Assembly (NCBI GenBank): GCA_029777945.1
Contig: JAKORG010000099.1
Span: forward strand, 1-34,597
Reading direction: 5' to 3'
DNA: 34,597 nucleotides
Source of the DNA: Deltaproteobacteria bacterium
Lineage (GTDB): Bacteria > Desulfobacterota > Syntrophorhabdia > Syntrophorhabdales > Syntrophorhabdaceae
Part shown: positions 23,643 through 32,200 of the stretch, in pieces
Numbering within the stretch: the first letter of the stretch is position 1
How the letters are laid out: every line of letters starts with the position of its first letter
The notes under the pieces: model-generated
Databases searched by the model: none
Told to the model about the DNA's origin: nothing
The model's input: only the letters and a program-made list of their open reading frames with translations
Position numbers and translations under genes: made by a program

Positions 23643-24491
23643 TTATCTGGATTTCAGTGCTTTGCAAAAACTAATATACCTTCTTGCAAGGACGTCCTTA
23701 CCTGCAATAAGATCAGAAGCCATTATATAAGGTTTCAAGATTCTTGGATTTGTTATAGCACATGTAAGACCGTAATTTATGGCCGTTGAGAGAAAAACAA
23801 TATTTATGAAACTTCTTTGAGGGAGACCATAAGATATGTTACTGGCACCTAAAATCAGGTTAAGATTCCACTCCCTTTTCACCATCTTCATGGTCTCAAA
23901 GGTATTTAATGCAGCTTTAGCATTCAACGCCACAGAGTCTACAATAGCATCCACTATAATATCCTCTCTTGGAATATTCTCTCTGTCCGTCTGTTCCAGA
24001 ATGTCCTTTATTATCTTTAACCTGCTATCCGAATCCTTTGGTATTCCCTTCCCATCAGATGCAATAAGGACAACCGCTGTTTTGTATGCTTTAATTATGG
24101 GGAGTAGTCCTTCCATCACATGCGTTTCCCCTGATACGGAATTTATTAAGGGCTTTCCGCACCCTATATCGAGAGCCCTTTTAATGGCCAAAGGATTCCT
24201 GCTTTCAAGACACAGGGGCACATCAAACCTTTTTGTTATATTTTCCACAACGAATGGAAGAACAGATGTCTCGTCTATCCCAAATGCCCCAACGCTTATA
24301 TTTAGAGCATCTGCTCCGTCTGATATCTGTTCTTCAGCAACCCTCAATATAGGGTCTATATCCCTTTTTTCAAGGGCCTCCTTAATGCCATTTTTCCCAA
24401 AAGGGTTTATCCTCTCACCTATTATAACCGTTGGAACATCGTCTCCAATTATCAGTTCCTTTCCGCGAGGGCCATATAAAACTGTTTTCAT
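23643..24491 (-). CDS. Pterin-binding corrinoid methyltransferase, MeTr type (282 aa)
   Basis: ATG 24491 follows GGAGAGTGGAG; an in-frame start 69 bp upstream would overlap the preceding gene. The protein is a pterin-binding TIM barrel like AcsE and MtvA-type enzymes: VIIGERINPFGK, DGADALNISVGAFG, LCLESRNPLAIKRAL, LINSVSGE and LGASNISYGLPQR. The asparagines and aspartates in these strands bind the pterin ring. Such enzymes move a methyl group between a corrinoid protein and tetrahydrofolate (or tetrahydromethanopterin). The barrel is only slightly longer than AcsE (about 262). It follows the corrinoid-protein gene by 13 bp, so the pair forms the methyl carrier and its folate-side partner. Dihydropteroate synthase is excluded by context and motifs. 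Confidence 0.92.
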   Translation of the reverse strand: MKTVLYGPRGKELIIGDDVPTVIIGERINPFGKNGIKEALEKRDIDPILRVAEEQISDGADALNISVGAFGIDETSVLPFVVENITKRFDVPLCLESRNPLAIKRALDIGCGKPLINSVSGETHVMEGLLPIIKAYKTAVVLIASDGKGIPKDSDSRLKIIKDILEQTDRENIPREDIIVDAIVDSVALNAKAALNTFETMKMVKREWNLNLILGASNISYGLPQRSFINIVFLSTAINYGLTCAITNPRILKPYIMASDLIAGKDVLARRYISFCKALKSR

Positions 24492-24504
24492 CTCCACTCT
24501 CCGC

Positions 24505-25128
24505 TTATATCCATTTTTTACAGAGGTTAACCGCTGCAATGGCATCTTTACCGTAGGCATCGGCCTTTACATATTCCCTTACCCTCTCATCAATCTGGCC
24601 ACCGCCTATCATTATTTTTATGACATCCCTTAACCCTGCCCTTTCTATTTCCTCTACAGTTTTTTTCATGGCGTCGAAGGCAAGGGTAAGAAAACCACTC
24701 AAGCCAACCACTTGGGGTGAAACATCCTTTATCTTTTCTACAATCCTTTTTGCTGGCACATCGACCCCTAAGTCATAGACCTCATATCCGTTAACATCGA
24801 GCATGAAGACCACAATATCCTTACCTATATCATGGATATCACCTTCTACAGTCGCTATAATCACCCTACCTTTTTTCTTTGTCTCTTCCTTTTGTTTTAT
24901 GTAAGGCTTTACAAGCTCTGATACCCCCCTTAATATCTCACCTGCCATGATTAAGTCGGGAAGAAAATATTCTCCCACTTCAAAACGCTTTCCCACTATC
25001 TCCATGGCAGCCCTTGCACTGTCCAATATCTCAAGGTGATCTACGCCACTTGCGATTTTCTCCTTTGTCAGGTCTAATACTTCCTGTTCCCTGAGGTCTG
25101 CCATAAGATTCAAAAAATATTGATCCAT
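24505..25128 (-). CDS. Corrinoid (B12-binding) methyl carrier protein (207 aa)
   Basis: ATG 25128 follows AAGGAGG; the upstream in-frame extension of 36 residues is not protein-like. Residues 1-85 are the helical cap domain (Met synthase B12-binding type 1). Residues 88-207 are the cobalamin-binding Rossmann fold with the base-off motif D97-x-H99-x-x-G102 in EGDIHDIGKDIV; H99 is the lower cobalt ligand. The second signature VGLSGFLTLAFDAM and the tail loop IGGGQID follow. The length matches MtaC/MtbC/MttC and O-demethylase carriers (about 210). It is the first gene of a four-gene operon (carrier, pterin methyltransferase, UroD-like protein, activator). The 177-bp upstream region has no cobalamin riboswitch that I can recognise. 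Confidence 0.95.
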   Translation of the reverse strand: MDQYFLNLMADLREQEVLDLTKEKIASGVDHLEILDSARAAMEIVGKRFEVGEYFLPDLIMAGEILRGVSELVKPYIKQKEETKKKGRVIIATVEGDIHDIGKDIVVFMLDVNGYEVYDLGVDVPAKRIVEKIKDVSPQVVGLSGFLTLAFDAMKKTVEEIERAGLRDVIKIMIGGGQIDERVREYVKADAYGKDAIAAVNLCKKWI

Positions 25129-25305
25129 TTGAAGCCTCCTTAGAAAAATAAGACGTAAAAACGTATAACAAAGAAAGGATAAAAAACTTTTTGTGGAAAA
25201 ATCAACAGAAAATTTCCATAGTTTATGCACTAACACTTGAGCCTTAACAGGATATAATATTCTGTGATGGAGTTCTTAAATATTTATCACATTAAAAAAG
25301 GGCTT

Positions 25306-26391
25306 TTATCTGGGAATTGAAAACCAAAATGTGCTTCCTTTTCCTGGATGACTCATAACTGATATAACCCCATTATGTGCCTCTATAACAGCCCTCGCAA
25401 TAGAAAGCCCGAGACCTGAGCCCTCGCCGTCTCTGTTTACCCTATGAAATGCATCAAATATATAAGGTAGGTCTTTTTCATGAATTCCTATGCCTGTATC
25501 CAGTACCTCAACGGTTATTTTGTCTTTATCTGATAAAACCCTTACTATAACCCTTCCCTCTTTTTTATTATATTTTATTGCATTATCAATAAGATTTGAC
25601 AAAACCCTGTCCATCATCTCAGTATCAGCATGGACTATAAAATCCTTTTCTTTTTCATATTCAAAAGAAATTTCTATATCCTTTTTTTCTGCCTCTATTT
25701 TTATCATTTCAATCTGTTTTTTTATTGCCTCTTTAATATTATATGGGGCAAGGATCGGTTTGTATTCTTTTCTATCAAACTTTGAAAAATCAAGAAAATC
25801 TAAAATAAGCTTTTTAAGTTTTTTTATGGCATTATTTATAATGCCTATATAATCTCTCTGTTTTTCTGTCAGGGGTCCAGCCTTTTCTGCGAGAAGTCGC
25901 ATTAAAAAACCCTCTAAAGCCACTATGGGATTTTTCATATCATGTGCAAACATGGATAAAAGATTTTTTCTTTCCTTTTCAAGCCTCTTCATTTCTGTTA
26001 TGTCCCTGAATAGCTCAGCCCCGCCCACAAACTCACCTGATATGTTGAAAATTGGAAAAGCCACAACTACCACATCTATTTTATTACCGTTTTTTTGTTT
26101 CAGTTCTGTTTCTATTGCAACAGATGACTCGTGTTTTTGAAAAAGGGCTTTGAATATGGGACACGATTCCTTATCTTCTGAATTGTGGATTATCTGAAAA
26201 TGTGATTTACCCATAACATCTTCTTTTTTGTATCCAGTTAATTCCTCTGCAACATCGTTAAAATCGTGGATATTACCGTTTTTATCAAGAAGAATAAAGC
26301 CTATGGGAAGATTATCTATAATCATTTTATAGACATGTGGTGTTGATAATATCAAACGGTCATCTATGGATTTGAATTCATTTTTATCCAT
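25306..26391 (-). CDS. Soluble PAS-domain histidine kinase (361 aa)
   Basis: A PAS domain spans about residues 17-135, with IGFILLDKNGNI and EELTGYKKEDVMGKS. A HisKA dimerisation segment follows, with H150 in MFAHDMKNPIVAL, then a HATPase_c domain with DNAIKYN, DTGIGIHEKD and GSGLGLSIARA, ending STFWFSIP. No membrane helix or signal peptide is present, so the signal must be cytoplasmic, such as redox state or a ligand bound by the PAS fold. No response regulator gene adjoins. It lies 177 bp upstream of the corrinoid operon in the same orientation and could govern it, but this is inference. Ribosome site: AAAAAGCCAG before ATG is poor. Confidence 0.93.
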   Translation of the reverse strand: MDKNEFKSIDDRLILSTPHVYKMIIDNLPIGFILLDKNGNIHDFNDVAEELTGYKKEDVMGKSHFQIIHNSEDKESCPIFKALFQKHESSVAIETELKQKNGNKIDVVVVAFPIFNISGEFVGGAELFRDITEMKRLEKERKNLLSMFAHDMKNPIVALEGFLMRLLAEKAGPLTEKQRDYIGIINNAIKKLKKLILDFLDFSKFDRKEYKPILAPYNIKEAIKKQIEMIKIEAEKKDIEISFEYEKEKDFIVHADTEMMDRVLSNLIDNAIKYNKKEGRVIVRVLSDKDKITVEVLDTGIGIHEKDLPYIFDAFHRVNRDGEGSGLGLSIARAVIEAHNGVISVMSHPGKGSTFWFSIPR

Positions 26392-26618
26392 AACTGGCTT
26401 TTTTAATTTTCCTTTTTTAGCTAAACCCTGTCAAGACTTTTATAGGTAATCTAGGCTTTTTTCAATTTTTCTTGAAAAACAACGAATTATTTCTCAGTAA
26501 TGCTCGAAGGCTTCTTATATTTAGATGCAGCTTGTAGCATTGATAAGGCAATTTAGGTTCTCATTTTTTTCCACCTTATACTTATAATAATCGTTGAAAA
26601 TATGGGGGAATAACAGCT

Positions 26619-27353
26619 CTATGTGCTATTTCTAAGAAGGCCAATTAATTGCAGTGCATTTTGTGGGGCATAGGCATAGGCATCATTATTAAAATAAATA
26701 AATACATCCTTTCCATTTTGAAGATACCTTTTTATCCTTTCAGCATCTTTTGATATTTCCTTATATGTGTAACATGTTGCATAATTTCCTTCATGTCCAT
26801 GCCTTCTTATGTATGCGAAGTCTGATGTCAAAGGAAGGTCATCTATAAAATAAGGCCAATCAGCCATACAAAAGGCAGCATTAAAGTGTCGTAAAATCTC
26901 TACAATTTCATCGTTTATCCAGGATTTATCCCTGAATTCAAAGGCACATCTTTTTTTGTAAGGTGACAATAGTTTTAGGAAATTTATAAATCTCTGAGTA
27001 TCAATCTTAAACCCTGGAGGGAATTGCCAAAGCACAACTTTCAATTTATCCTCTAATATTGATGCCCTCTCAAAAAAGGCTTTAAGAGACTCTTCTGGGT
27101 CAGCCAGTCTTTTTAAATGTGTAATAAGCCTACTGCCCTTTAATGCAAAAGAAAAATTCGATGGTGTTTGGTTAGCCCATCTTTTAAATGTAGTGGTGGT
27201 GGGTAGCCTGTAAAATGTTACATTTAATTCTACGGTAGAAAAGATATTGGAATAATAGCTTAGCCATTCTTTTTGCACTAAACCTTCAGGGTAGAATCTT
27301 TTTTTCCATCCATAATAACTAAAGCCGCTACATCCAATAAAAATTTCTGGCAT
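26619..27353 (-). CDS. DUF72 family protein (244 aa)
   Basis: This is a full-length DUF72 (YecE-like) TIM-barrel protein. It begins IFIGCSGFSYYGWKKRFYP and contains the family segments YSNIFSTVELNVTFYRLP, FALKGSRLITH, VVLWQFPPGF, CAFEFRDKSW, YIRRHGHEG and FIYFNNDAYAYAPQNA. Biochemical function is not established for the family, although conserved polar residues suggest an enzyme. The length of 244 is normal. It follows the metallophosphoesterase gene by about 57 bp on the same strand; the next gene, a histidine kinase, is 227 bp away, so any operon stops here. Confidence 0.93.
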   Translation of the reverse strand: MPEIFIGCSGFSYYGWKKRFYPEGLVQKEWLSYYSNIFSTVELNVTFYRLPTTTTFKRWANQTPSNFSFALKGSRLITHLKRLADPEESLKAFFERASILEDKLKVVLWQFPPGFKIDTQRFINFLKLLSPYKKRCAFEFRDKSWINDEIVEILRHFNAAFCMADWPYFIDDLPLTSDFAYIRRHGHEGNYATCYTYKEISKDAERIKRYLQNGKDVFIYFNNDAYAYAPQNALQLIGLLRNST

Positions 27354-27410
27354 TATTAAATATATTATAACTTTATCTTACTTTAATATACATTAATTCT
27401 GGCTCTAACA

Positions 27411-28583
27411 CTATTCTGCTATAAAATCGAAAATAGTCACTTCAGGAGGTGCTAAAAACCTCACAGGCGGTCCCCATGTGCCAGTGCCACTACTTACATA
27501 TAGGTATTTATCCTCAGAAAGGACTGTAAGACCTGAAGGATATGGATAAATCATCTTTGTTAGATATCTGAAAGGATATATCTGCCCATTATGGGTGTGA
27601 CCTGAGAGCTGAATATCAAAATATGGCTTTGCAGATTCATCAATTAAAGGTTGGTGTTTAAGTAGTATTATAAGCCTATCCTCTGGCAGGTCTTTTAAGA
27701 GGCCCTTTTCTGAAACCTCTACATAATTAAAAGGAATACCTGCTGGATCATCTACACCTGCAATGGTGATTATGCCTTGAATATCTACTGCTTTGCCTCT
27801 TAGTATCTTAAACCCCTGCTCTTCAGTGAATCTAATAGCGTCTTTTATGCCTGCATAAAACTCATGATTACCCAGAACGGCAAATTTTCCAAATCTCGGC
27901 TTTATTTCTTTGAAATAAAAAAAATTATTATCTGTATTGTTAATCCTTTTATCCACCAAGTCACCGGTAGATACAAGGATATCCGGTTGATAACTTTTTA
28001 TTATGTCCGTTATTTTTTTTATCCTTTTGGCATCTACGATTGTGCCTGCATGGACATCTGATATCTGGGCAAGCCTTATTCTTCCTATATCTTTGGGAAT
28101 TTTTTTAGATTTTATAATGATTTTTTCTGCCTTAATATTGGCAGCCTCATAGTATCCGTATGCAACAACGCAGGTGCTTAAAATCAAGGCAAGAAAAAAA
28201 TAAACCCTATTCAATAAAGATTTGTTGAAAATATCCTTTTGCAATAAAATGCCTGTGAGATTTATAAATAGGGCAATTATGTCAAAAAAAAGACATATGA
28301 TAAAAAACAAAAATATAAATGCCATCCATGTATATCCAATATATGCCAAAATAAGCGCTATGGTTTCATAATTCGCCTTCTCTGATATGCGGATAAAAAT
28401 AGGGGCTAAAATCATAAATACCATAAACAGAGCCAGTGCAACATGTGCAAGGAAAGGCAAATACAATGCCCTTAAGACCTTTACAAACATATATAGATGC
28501 AATAGGCTGTAAATAGAAAAGAAGCTTATGAGAAACCAGTTCATATAATGCAAAAAAATAACAGAAAAGAAGGGATTAGACAA
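27411..28583 (-). CDS. Membrane metallophosphoesterase, YkuE-like (390 aa)
   Basis: Residues 1-155 contain about four membrane helices. Residues 165-390 form a calcineurin-like phosphoesterase with the metal-binding motifs ISDVHAG, STGDLVD, LGNHEFYAG, LKHQP and SGHTHNGQIYP, the last typical of the YkuE subgroup. Relatives hydrolyse phosphodiesters or pyrophosphates at the membrane (for example UDP-sugar lipid precursors); the substrate is not known here. Helix count and topology put the catalytic domain on one face of the membrane, side uncertain. The start is TTG 28583 without a good ribosome site; ATG 28544 is an equally plausible start within the first helix. It is followed by the DUF72 gene. 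Confidence 0.9.
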   Translation of the reverse strand: MSNPFFSVIFLHYMNWFLISFFSIYSLLHLYMFVKVLRALYLPFLAHVALALFMVFMILAPIFIRISEKANYETIALILAYIGYTWMAFIFLFFIICLFFDIIALFINLTGILLQKDIFNKSLLNRVYFFLALILSTCVVAYGYYEAANIKAEKIIIKSKKIPKDIGRIRLAQISDVHAGTIVDAKRIKKITDIIKSYQPDILVSTGDLVDKRINNTDNNFFYFKEIKPRFGKFAVLGNHEFYAGIKDAIRFTEEQGFKILRGKAVDIQGIITIAGVDDPAGIPFNYVEVSEKGLLKDLPEDRLIILLKHQPLIDESAKPYFDIQLSGHTHNGQIYPFRYLTKMIYPYPSGLTVLSEDKYLYVSSGTGTWGPPVRFLAPPEVTIFDFIAE

Positions 28584-28625
28584 GGAAAAGAGATTAAGAG
28601 GTTAGGAAAAATGAATAAGTTTTTC

Positions 28626-28644
28626 AGGAGTTCGAAAAACTCCT
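28626..28644. terminator. Hairpin between the phosphoesterase and tRNA genes
   Basis: AGGAGTT and AACTCCT form a 7-bp stem around CGAAA, 25 bp past the tRNA-Glu 3' end on the minus strand. No U-run follows on that strand, so it could be a weak terminator or a structural element. Confidence 0.35.
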
Positions 28645-28668
28645 AATTCAGATTCAATTAATAAAAAG

Positions 28669-28743
28669 CGTCCCCAGGGGGCTTTGAACCCCCGTTGCCG
28701 GCTTGAAAGGCCGATGTCCTAGGCCAGGCTAGACGATGGGGAC
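28669..28743 (-). tRNA. tRNA-Glu (anticodon UUC)
   Basis: On the minus strand the acceptor stem GTCCCCA pairs with TGGGGAC. The anticodon loop CTTTCAA gives UUC and the T-loop GTTCAAAGC is standard. CCA is not encoded. It lies 28 bp after tRNA-Lys and is presumably co-transcribed with it. Confidence 0.96.
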
Positions 28744-28771
28744 GTAATTAATTAAAAATTTAATCTTAAAG

Positions 28772-28845
28772 TGGGCCGTGCAAGACTTGAACTTGCGACT
28801 CTCTGCTTAAAAGGCAGATACTCTACCGATCTGAGTTAACGGCCC
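28772..28845 (-). tRNA. tRNA-Lys (anticodon UUU)
   Basis: On the minus strand the acceptor stem GGGCCGT pairs with ACGGCCC. The D-arm AACTCAGATCGGTAGAG, anticodon loop CTTTTAA (UUU) and T-loop GTTCAAGTC are intact, with A as discriminator. CCA is not encoded. A strong promoter lies immediately upstream. Confidence 0.96.
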
Positions 28846-28856
28846 GTAAGGCTATT

Positions 28857-28885
28857 AAGATATTAAAAAATTCAAATATTGTCAA
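28857..28885 (-). promoter_or_regulatory. Promoter of the tRNA-Lys/tRNA-Glu unit
   Basis: On the minus strand TTGACA (28885-28880), a 17-bp spacer and TATCTT (28862-28857) predict a start near 28850, five bases before tRNA-Lys. Confidence 0.75.
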
Positions 28886-29247
28886 GTTTAATAATTTTTA
28901 GGCAACGTAAAACTTCTATGCAAATTTTTCCAGTTTAAAACAAAAAATGTATATTCTCTAATGGTCACATACTCAAATTTAGGAGGTAATAAGAAGGAAG
29001 AAAACCATTAAAAGAATTTACATATGGAGATTGACATTACTTTGCGTGATATTTTTTTGATAAAAGGGTATTGAATGATAAATATGCCAAAATATTTACA
29101 TGCACCATGCCAATAAGAAAGATATCATAGACTGCAATAAAAGGCAAAATTATATCTGATTTTTTTCGTTTATGGAACTTAATAATTTACTTTATTAAAA
29201 AAAGAGATTATTCTTAATAGATTATAACCTTTCTGCAAAGGGGCGTG
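28886..29247. other. AT-rich intergenic region
   Basis: No gene is supported. An AGGAGGTAAT stretch at 28981 is not followed by a usable start. A TTGACA at 29031-29036 lacks a matching -10 at the right distance. The region separates the divergent tRNA unit and the large exported-protein gene. Confidence 0.4.
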
Positions 29248-32200
29248 ATGAATATGAAAAAACAATTCATTAAAAAGAACAAATTCCGGTTCATAAAGGG
29301 GTTTAGCATAAAGTTATGGACGTTCTTTTCCATTATCTGTCTGCTGGGAGTGCCTGTGGCAAGTAGGGCCGACGAGGATGATGTATATGAATCCATGTAT
29401 GGTTCTGCCGCATCTCTGTATAGCACCTCTTACGGAATTGCCTTTGACAACTTAAAGGAAGGCCAGCGTCTTGAGCCTTACATTGACAAGATTAACAAGA
29501 TCGCCGGCTTTGCTGCTACTGTCGGCAGTGCAACGAGAAAGGCAGCATCCGGCGATATGTACGGCGCAGGCGAGGAAACGGTCCTGGCGATTTTAGCCGA
29601 AATCGCAGGTTGGGAGGCAACGGGTCAGGCCTACCTTAAAGCCATAGGGCTTTCAACAGGGGTTTTTCAGCTTGCCCTTACGGCATATTCCATTACCAAG
29701 GAGTCCTATGCGCAAGTAGAATCTACGCGGATTGCCCGCGACATAGAATCGCTCTACGGGGCTATCGAGAGTGACCCGGTGCTGAAGCCGAAGACCGGCA
29801 GACAGCTCGGCGATAAAAGCGACCCCATACCAGTCACCAAACAGTCAGTAGAATATGTATTCCGCAAGGTGGTGCAGGATACAAGCTGGCGTGAAAGACT
29901 CAAGGCCTACGTGACCCAGGAACTGGGGCGTGAATTTCCCGAGCCGTCCATCTGGGACTGGCTTATGGTCACCGCTGTAGAAGGAGGGAGAGGCTCTGAC
30001 ATGGCTGCTCAGGCAGAGGTGTTCAAGAACAGGCAGGAGATAGAGACTTGGATCGCGGGGCTTTTGAAGCGGCTGAACGATTATGCAAGGGCAGCGGAGA
30101 GCGAAGTGATTATGCGAAAGGCCCTTTTCGAGATTGAGAAGGCATCAAAGAAGATTACCCCAGAGTTCGTGAATTACACGGTAAGTGTTGAGGAGGCGAT
30201 AAAAAAGCTCCCTGAGATAGATGCCTACGCGAAGCAGGTACCGCAGATGATCGCCTCCGCGAAAAAGGATAAAAAGTGGGACAATCTATACAATATTCGG
30301 GACAGGATCGGGTATTTTGTGAGGGTTTACGTGAGGATCCTCCCTGATAGAGGCGATATCGGCAGGAAGAAACAGGCAACAAAGGCTGCACTCAAGCAGT
30401 CATGGAGCGATGTGTCAAAGGCATTAAAGGAAATACCGAAGACCATTCAGGAAGAGTTCACTGCACAGGTGTCTACCCCCCAATACAGCACCTCCCTTTC
30501 ATTTACCGCTACCTCCCCGAACTTCATAACCATCGATGAGGCTGCGATGAGGCTGCACCAGGCGAAGACCCTTCAGGCCATGGAGTCCGAGGCAAAGATC
30601 ATGACCGAGGACGCTGCTGCAAGAAGAAAGAAGTTTCTGGAGCAGTTCAACAAAGAAAACCCCAATGGCAATGAACACCCACAATTCTTGGATATGCGCA
30701 AACGGTTGAACACCATAGAAGATGCTCTAGCAAAGCAATGCGGCATATTCAGAAATCAAGAGTGCGATGACAGATATGCCGACCTAGGAAAACAGTACAA
30801 CAACCTTTTTGCCGAAAGAAATAAATACGAAGCGAAGCGCACGCTCTATATTGATAATGTAGAAACACAATATACAACTTTAGTTCGGGCCATCGGCAGA
30901 TTGGCGAATGAGGAGCGCGCGCGGTTCGCCGATATGGAGAAATTGAAGAAGGAGGCGTGGGACAAGCTTGAGGCAACCAACCGCAGGGTCCCGGTTTCTT
31001 ATCCTGCGTACCCTGTTTCTCCGCCTCCAGTAAACGTTCCCGCTAATTATTATAATACAGAAGGCACAAAACAGCTTTTGAACGGCCTTAAGAACATGAA
31101 GATAGACAGCGGGTATATGGGGCTACCGAAGATGAAGTTTCCAGCGTGGGGAGAGAATGGGGAGGCGGTAGTTCAATATGTCGAAAACATAAAGAGGAAA
31201 ATATCCAACGAGAGTAGCAGCATCTATTCAATGAACCAGACCTTTAAATTCGCGATGGAATATCTTGAGCGACTAAAAAAGCATCTTGCCGAAAAAGACT
31301 TATATACACAGGAGGTATCAGAGGCGAGGGAGAGGATATACGCACTCAACCTCCAATCTGACCTTAAGGCCCAGGTATTGACGGATCTGGAGAAGAGAAT
31401 TGCCGGCATGAAGGATGTGGAGAAGCTTACCCTGGAGGTCGAGGCTGTGATGAAGAACAAGGTTGCTAATGAGAACGACAAGCAGCTTGCCAGCATTCAG
31501 GAAGACCTGGCGTATCTCGACAGCCTTCGCAAGAAGGTGGAATACTGGAGATATGCGGTCCAGATGTATTCCACGCCTTTATATAAATTCGGTGGTTCGG
31601 TGAATGCGGTTATGGTCTCAGTGGCGATGGCCTCAGAGGGTAGCACTGGCTCCAACAGGCGCATATTCCTGGCGCCTTCCACCTCATCCACCGACCTCTT
31701 TGACAGGGCAAAGGCTAACGCCGCCGCGGACGCGCTTCTGAAGGATATCGAACAGACCGGCATCGCCAAGTGGGATCCTAACGGGGATACGGAGCTCAAG
31801 ACCATGCTGGAGAAGAAGGCCGCGGAGATAAGGAACTACTACATAGATACCCCTGATTATGCCATAGTGAACGGCAACATTATTTATGCCTCGAGGATTG
31901 CGAAGATGGCGTCCGACGTGAAGGCGATCCCCACAAGCTCTTACGGAAGCAATACATACAAAGAAGGAATCAAAAATCGTACCTTTGATGATAAGCTCAG
32001 CACGGCGCTCCGAAACGGCACGGCCTTTGCTATGGATATAGAGATGAAGAAGAACTCCAATGACCAATCGGTTTCGGTGACACTCGATACGGCTAAAAAA
32101 TTGGCGGCTGGCCACAAAAGCGTTGCTATTAAGACGGCATCAGCCGATCTGGTAAAGGCGATCGAGGAGCACCTGACACGCTATAACGCGCAGGTAGCCG

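Noticed and set aside
23836-24633. 265-codon plus-strand frame opposite the pterin methyltransferase
   Set aside because: Antisense shadow; the minus-strand protein carries all family motifs.
25129-25305. Cobalamin riboswitch upstream of the corrinoid operon
   Set aside because: The region is short and AT-rich; no B12-box-like sequence could be found by eye.
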